Shown: one piece after another, positions 53,201 to 59,200 of the stretch
Numbering within the stretch: the first letter of the stretch is position 1
Layout: each line of letters starts with the position of its first letter
Assembly (NCBI RefSeq): GCF_016801865.2
Contig: NC_068938.1
Span: forward strand, 30,696,129 to 30,760,128
Source: Culex pipiens pallens
Lineage: Eukaryota; Arthropoda; Insecta; Diptera; Culicidae
Direction of reading: 5' to 3'
DNA length: 64,000 nt
Made by a program: the position numbers and the translations under genes
The notes under the pieces: model-generated
What the model was told of the DNA's origin: nothing
What the model saw: the letters and a program-made list of their open reading frames with translations, nothing else
The model's database searches: none

Positions 53201-56200
53201 TTACCTCATTCATCTTTATAATGTGATGACTTTTTGGTTTGAGAAAATCAGCCCTTGGTTTGTGAGGGAAAATAATAAGTTGAGTTTTTGCAGCATTTGG
53301 AGTAATTTTCCATTCTTTCAAATAAGAATTGAAAATATCCAAGCTTTTTTGTAATCTTCTTGTGATGACACGAAGGCTTCTACCTTTGGCGGAGATGCTT
53401 GTATCATCAGCAAAAAGTGATTTCTGACATCCTGGGGGCAAATCAGGCAAGTCAGAAGTAAAAATATTGTATAAAATTGGACCCAAAATGCTTCCTTGAG
53501 GGACGCCAGCACGTACAGGTAGTTGATCAGATTTGCTGTTCTGATAACATACCTGTAGAGTACGATCCGTCAAATAATTTTGGATAATTTTCACGATATA
53601 AATCGGAAAATTAAACCTTTTCAATTTCGCAATCAAACCTTTATGCCAAACACTGTCAAATGCTTTTTCTATGTCTAGAAGAGCAGCGCCAGTAGAATAG
53701 CCCTCAGATTTGTTGCTTCGAATTAAATTTGAAACTCTCAACAACTGATGAGTAGTTGAATGCCCAAGGCGAAATCCAAACTGCTCATCAGCGAAAATTG
53801 AATTTTCATTAATGTGCGTCATCATTCTATTAAGAATTATTCTTTCGAATAATTTACTAATAGATGAAAGCAAACTAATGGGCCGATAGCTTGAGGCTTC
53901 AGCAGGATTTTTATCCGGTTTCAAAATCGGAACTACTTTGGCATTTTTCCAACTACTGGGAAAGTATGCCAAATCAAAACATTTGTTGCAAATTTTGACC
54001 AAGCTACTTAAAGTTGCTTCAGGTAATTTTTTAATTAAAATGTAAAAAATGCCATCCTCACCAGGGGCTTTCATATTTTTAAATTTTTTGATAATAGATT
54101 TTATTTCATTCAGATCTGTATTAAAAACTTCATCTGATGAAAATTCTTGATCAACAATATTCTGAAATTCTATTGAAATTTGATCTTCAATAGGACTCAA
54201 AACATTTAAGTTGAAATTATGAGCACTCTCAAACTGCTGAGCAAGTTTTTGAGCTTTCTCCCCATTAGTTAATAGAATATTATCACCATCTTTTAAAGAA
54301 GGGATTGGTTTTTGAGGTTTCTTAAGAACCTTTGAAAGTTTCCAAAAAGGTTTGGAATAAGGTTTAATTTGTTCGACATCTCTTGCGAACTTTTCATTTC
54401 GCAGGAGAGTGAACCTGTGGTCAATAACCTTTTGCAAATCTTTTTGAATTCGCTTCAGTGCAGGATCACGAGAACGTTGATACTGTCTTCGACGAACATT
54501 TTTCAGACGAATCAGAAGCTGAAGATCGTCATCAATAATGGGAGAATCAAATTTGACTTGGACTTTAGGAATAGCAATATTCCTAGCATCCAAAATTGCA
54601 TTAGTTAAAGATTCCAAGGCTGAATCAATATCAGCTTTGGTTTCTAAAACAAAATCATGATTTAAATTATTCTCAATATGATGCTGATACCTGTCCCAAT
54701 TAGCTTTGTGGTAATTAAACACAGAACTATTGGGTCTGGTAACTGCTTCATGAGAAAGTGGAAAAGTTACTGGAAGGTGATCAGAATCAAAATCAGCATG
54801 AGTCACTAAAGGACCACAATACTGACTTTGATTTGTCAAAACCAAATCAATTGTTGATGGATTTCTAACAGAAGAAAAGCAAGTTGGCCCATTCGGGTAT
54901 AAAACCGAATAAAGACCAGAAGTGCAATCACTGAATAGAATTTTACCATTGGAATTTACTTTTGAATTATTCCAAGATTGGTGTTTGGCATTAAAATCAC
55001 CGATGATCAAAAATCGAGATCTATGCCGAGTAAGTTTATTCAAATCCCCTTTGAAATAATTTTTATTTTCCCCAGTGCATTGGAAAGGCAAATATGCAGC
55101 TGCAATCATAATTTTCCCAAAAGAAGTTTCAAGTTCAATGCCCAAACTTTCAATAACTTTCAACTTAAAGTCACGTAAAGAGCTATAAGTCATACTACGG
55201 TGGATAACTATTGCAACTCCACCGCCATTTCGATTCATTCGGTTATTGGTTATAACTTTATAATCTGGATCACTTTTCAAATAAGTGCCAGTTTTTAAAA
55301 ATGTTTCGGTTATAACAGCAACATGCACGTTATGGACTCGTAAAAAGTTGAAAAATTCATTTTCTTTCGCTTTTAAAGAGCGAGCATTAAAATTCATAAT
55401 ATTGATGGAATTACTTAGATCCATGATTAAACTTCAGGGTAAGAACAACATCATTCGCAAATTTTAATCCAATCTGGATAGCTTCCATCATGGATGTAGC
55501 ATTACTCATTGTTTGAATCAAACCAAACAGTGAGTTTTGCAAAAAAGTCATTTTTTCAAACGTAACATCGCCGAGATCAGAAGATCCCAAAGCGTTGCCA
55601 GCAGAAAAAAATTCAAATGAAATTTGAGGTACCTGCCCAATTTGAAAATTGGTAGAGGATTTAAAATTCGTGGATGAACCCGAAACGACGTTGGCATAAG
55701 AAATACCATTAGTGTTACCTAACTTTTCCACGGTAGGGGTATTTCTAGCATTGTTCGAGTGAGACAGCACGAACGTTTGATTTAAAGATGCAGGTACAAC
55801 CTGACTTTGAGAAAATTTCGGTTTGGATTTCGGCTGATGCTTAGCACGAGAATCCAAAACCTTTTTTCTGATGGGGCAATCCCAGAAATTTGATTTGTGA
55901 TTTCCACCACAATTTGCACATTTAAATTGGGTGACTTCTCTCACGGGACAATTGTCCTTGTCGTGAGAAGAATCCCCGCAAACCATGCATTTTGGAACCA
56001 TGGCGCAATGATCAGTACCGTGACCAAATGCCTGGCAACGCCGGCACTGGGTCAGATTCTGGCCATTACCGCCATGTTTCTTAAAATGCTCCCACTTTAC
56101 CCGTACATGGAACTTTGTCCAAAAGTTTCAAATTGTTGATTTCATTTCTGTTGAAATGAATCAGATAAAATTGTGAAGTCAAACCAAAGCGAGAAATATT

Positions 56201-59200
56201 CCCGTTTGATTTTTTCTTCATTGGTATTACTTGGGATGGGGCAAAGCCAAGCAACACCTTAAGTTCGTTTTTGATCTCATCCACCGACAAGTCGTTGGAG
56301 AGACCTTTTAGAACCGCCTTGAATGGACGAGCATTCTTGGTCTCATACGTGTAGAAATTGTGTTTGTGGTTTTTCAAATAACCAACAAAAGTTTGGTGAT
56401 CTTGTAAAGATTCCGTCAACAAGCGACATTCTCCTCTTCGACCAAGCTGGAACGAAACCTTCAATTTGCAAGTTTCCTTGCAATTCTTCAGTTGCGTTCG
56501 AAAGCTGGCCAAATCGGAGACGGAAGTCACTACAATTGGCGGAGCCTTTACTCGTTTCTCGACGGCAGAAGGCTCAGTAGGAGGAGAAGGATCCTTGTCA
56601 ACAGTTTCGGATAAAACACCGAAACTGTTTGCCAATGGAATTGGAGGATTGACCTCACTTTCAGAATCAGAATCAGACCTCAGAAGAGGCTGTTTTCTTT
56701 TTCTGTTTCCGTTAGCCGTTTTAGCGTTCAAACGCTTCACCGACGTAACGATCAAATCTTCAGAAGATTTGCGTTTACCTTTGTTTTGACGCATTTTGCA
56801 AGCAAAGTTCTCTTAAAAAGATGGCTTCGTTTGTAAAATACAACAAAATTTCAGGTGGGGTTAGTCTTGAAAAGACTGTTTAGAATTTTGGAAATTAACT
56901 CAGGTAGTCTTTAAAAAGACTTTGAATTTTGTTTGAAATAACTCTGAGCTTAGGTAGTAAAAAATACCGCAGCTCTAGTGTCCGTTCACCTCGAAGGTTC
57001 GCAAGACACTGAGTCAGAGATAGCTATTTTTAACAACCGCACCACTACACACTCAATCGCGAGAACCTTATGAAGAAAGCCATTGGAGTCGCCAGCATTG
57101 AACACTTTGAAAACGATTTAAACGATGAAAAGCTTAGAAAGCTCCTATTGGAATCCAATGAACCCTGTTAAATAAACTTACGAAAATGAAGTCTACATTT
57201 AGGCGATTTTAGGAGCGCACGGGAAACAAATTGATTGTAGCCGGATGAATGTCCTATGTCACAAAGGTTTTTGCATAAACATTGGACAGTTATGCAAAAA
57301 CGGACAGGGCAAAAGAAACCGAAAAGCTACGATATCTTACATATTGAAGGAAACATCGGTAGACAAGTTACTACAAAATGAGTATAAGTCGAGCCACAAA
57401 ATAGATGCGCCAGCATTCTCGCGCCAGTATTCGAAGCTCAACTTGACAACTTGTCGACTTGGCGACGAAGCGTCGAAAATCGATGCAGTGTGATTTTTTG
57501 GCGATTTTTCCGCTTAAAATTCATGCTGAATCGACATATTTACGAAGATGGAAATGACGTCCTGGCTTAAAGTAAAACCTATACCTTTCTTTAGTAAGAA
57601 AGGCAAAAAGTAAATCGTTCTAAAAATTGATCGGGATTGCCGATCGATGTCGAATTTGTTTCAGATGCTCACTCATGGTCTGTACTATGAATGTACAAGA
57701 AATTTCGAATAGAATCAGAAATGAAAAATGTTGGCGAAGGTCACCAGGTGGGCTTTTACCTTTTTTTAGGGATTTTTTTTCTTATGGTAGGTTAATCAAA
57801 CGGCTCTAACTCCAGAACCATATTATGAATCTGGATGAAAATTTGGGAGGTTGTAGGGCTCGAAAAATGCAATTTTTGAGATAAATAAAATTTATGAAAA
57901 TGAAAAACAATTGACCATATTTTCATTTGAAAACTGTGTATTTTGTTGAAAAGTCTGGCCTCATCCGAAAACAGATGGATATTTCGAAATTTGCGCGGCA
58001 ACTCGCCCAGGTTCAGCACACTAGCTTTCATCTGCATTTAGAAGAATCGAAATCGGATATATGGGAGCTGAGAACGGCGCGACACAAAATTTTGCAAAAT
58101 TTTACCACATACGAACATCACTCGACCTCCACGGAATTTATTTTCTCAAAATTCGAGGGTTCGAGATAGACGAGTTCTGTCAAGGTGAATCGATAGAGCG
58201 TCGAAAATCGATGCAGTGTGATTTTTTGGCGATTTTTCCGCTTAAAATTCATGCTGAATCGACATATTTACGAAGATGGAAATGACGTCCTGGCTTAAAG
58301 TAAAACCTATACCTTTCTTTAGTAAGAAAGGCAAAAAATGTAAATATCAACCATCAAAAAGAAGATTTTTTCGTAAATAAAGAAACTTAACAACAAATTC
58401 CCAAAAAAATACTTCAACAATGAAAGCACACAAATACAATTAGTTTTTGTAAAATAACAGGATGCTTAACAATACTTAAAATATTAATTTTTATTTTTGA
58501 AATTAGCAAACATATGGCTTTTGATACTTTTAACTGGAAATGACAAGAAGTTAAAGATTTTATTTTATATTTTGAGGGTCAAAGAACGCTCAATACATGA
58601 CCAATGTTATATTTTTTAAGAATTTAGAAAAACATCCAGGAATTCGATAAAAAGTTTTTACCAAGTTCCAAATTTAATCAGTATTTTATTGCTTTGATTT
58701 TTTCAATGATACAGTTTAGTTCAAAATCGTGTGCTCTTTCAAAAGAGCCTATAACATCCAATATTTGTTCTAGAAATCAGGAGGAAATCCAGTTTTTTCG
58801 TGAAAACTTAACACGTAGCCTTATGTGTGGGACAAACTTGTTTAGCGTTTTTCTCAGCTTGCTGTTTTTGCATATGGGACATTTATGCGAACATGGGCAG
58901 TATAAACATATGAAACACAATAGCTTATATCTTGACTTTTTTTTGATAAGGTCCTATAAACAAATGTAAACATTGAGTGTATCCCGCTTACTCCGATGGA
59001 CTTTGACATAAGGTGTGAAAGGGATACACTCAATGTTTACATTTGTTTATAGGACCTTATCAAAAAAAAGTCAAGATATGACCTTTACAAAAAACTATAG
59101 AAATAAACAAATTTGCCACACAATTAAAACAATTGCCAAACTCAAATTGGAATCTTTTTCCTAATACTTAATCAAAAACACAGTGAAAGTAAAAAAGAGA

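Larger units (their letters stand above)
52552..57010 (-). mobile_element. Full-length Jockey-clade non-LTR retrotransposon (Juan-like)
   Basis: Length is 4459 bp, flanked by a 15-bp target duplication (GAGTCAGAGATAGCT at 52537-52551 and 57011-57025). It ends in a poly(A) tail (T-run at 52551-52568 on the plus strand). The 5' UTR is 56795-57010, ORF1 has a frameshift, ORF2 is intact and overlaps the ORF1 end, and the 3' UTR is 52552-52763. The layout and protein motifs match the mosquito Juan elements of the Jockey clade. The name is by recognition, not search. A full 5' end and a clean duplication suggest recent insertion. Confidence 0.9.
52062..58338. mobile_element. Second-level insertion: hairpin-ended element hosting the Juan-like retrotransposon
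   Basis: The left end ttaatcccacctggggtg and the right end ctttctttagtaagaaaggcaaa match the two end types of the element at 32800-33722. The right part holds a direct repeat of about 139 bp (57470-57608 and 58198-58336, cgatgcagtgtgattttttg). Boundaries come from comparison with copy A and are accurate to a few bases. Confidence 0.5.

Noticed and set aside
53318..53512. 64-codon minus-strand frame inside the Juan-like ORF2
   Set aside because: It is an out-of-frame shadow of the reverse transcriptase.
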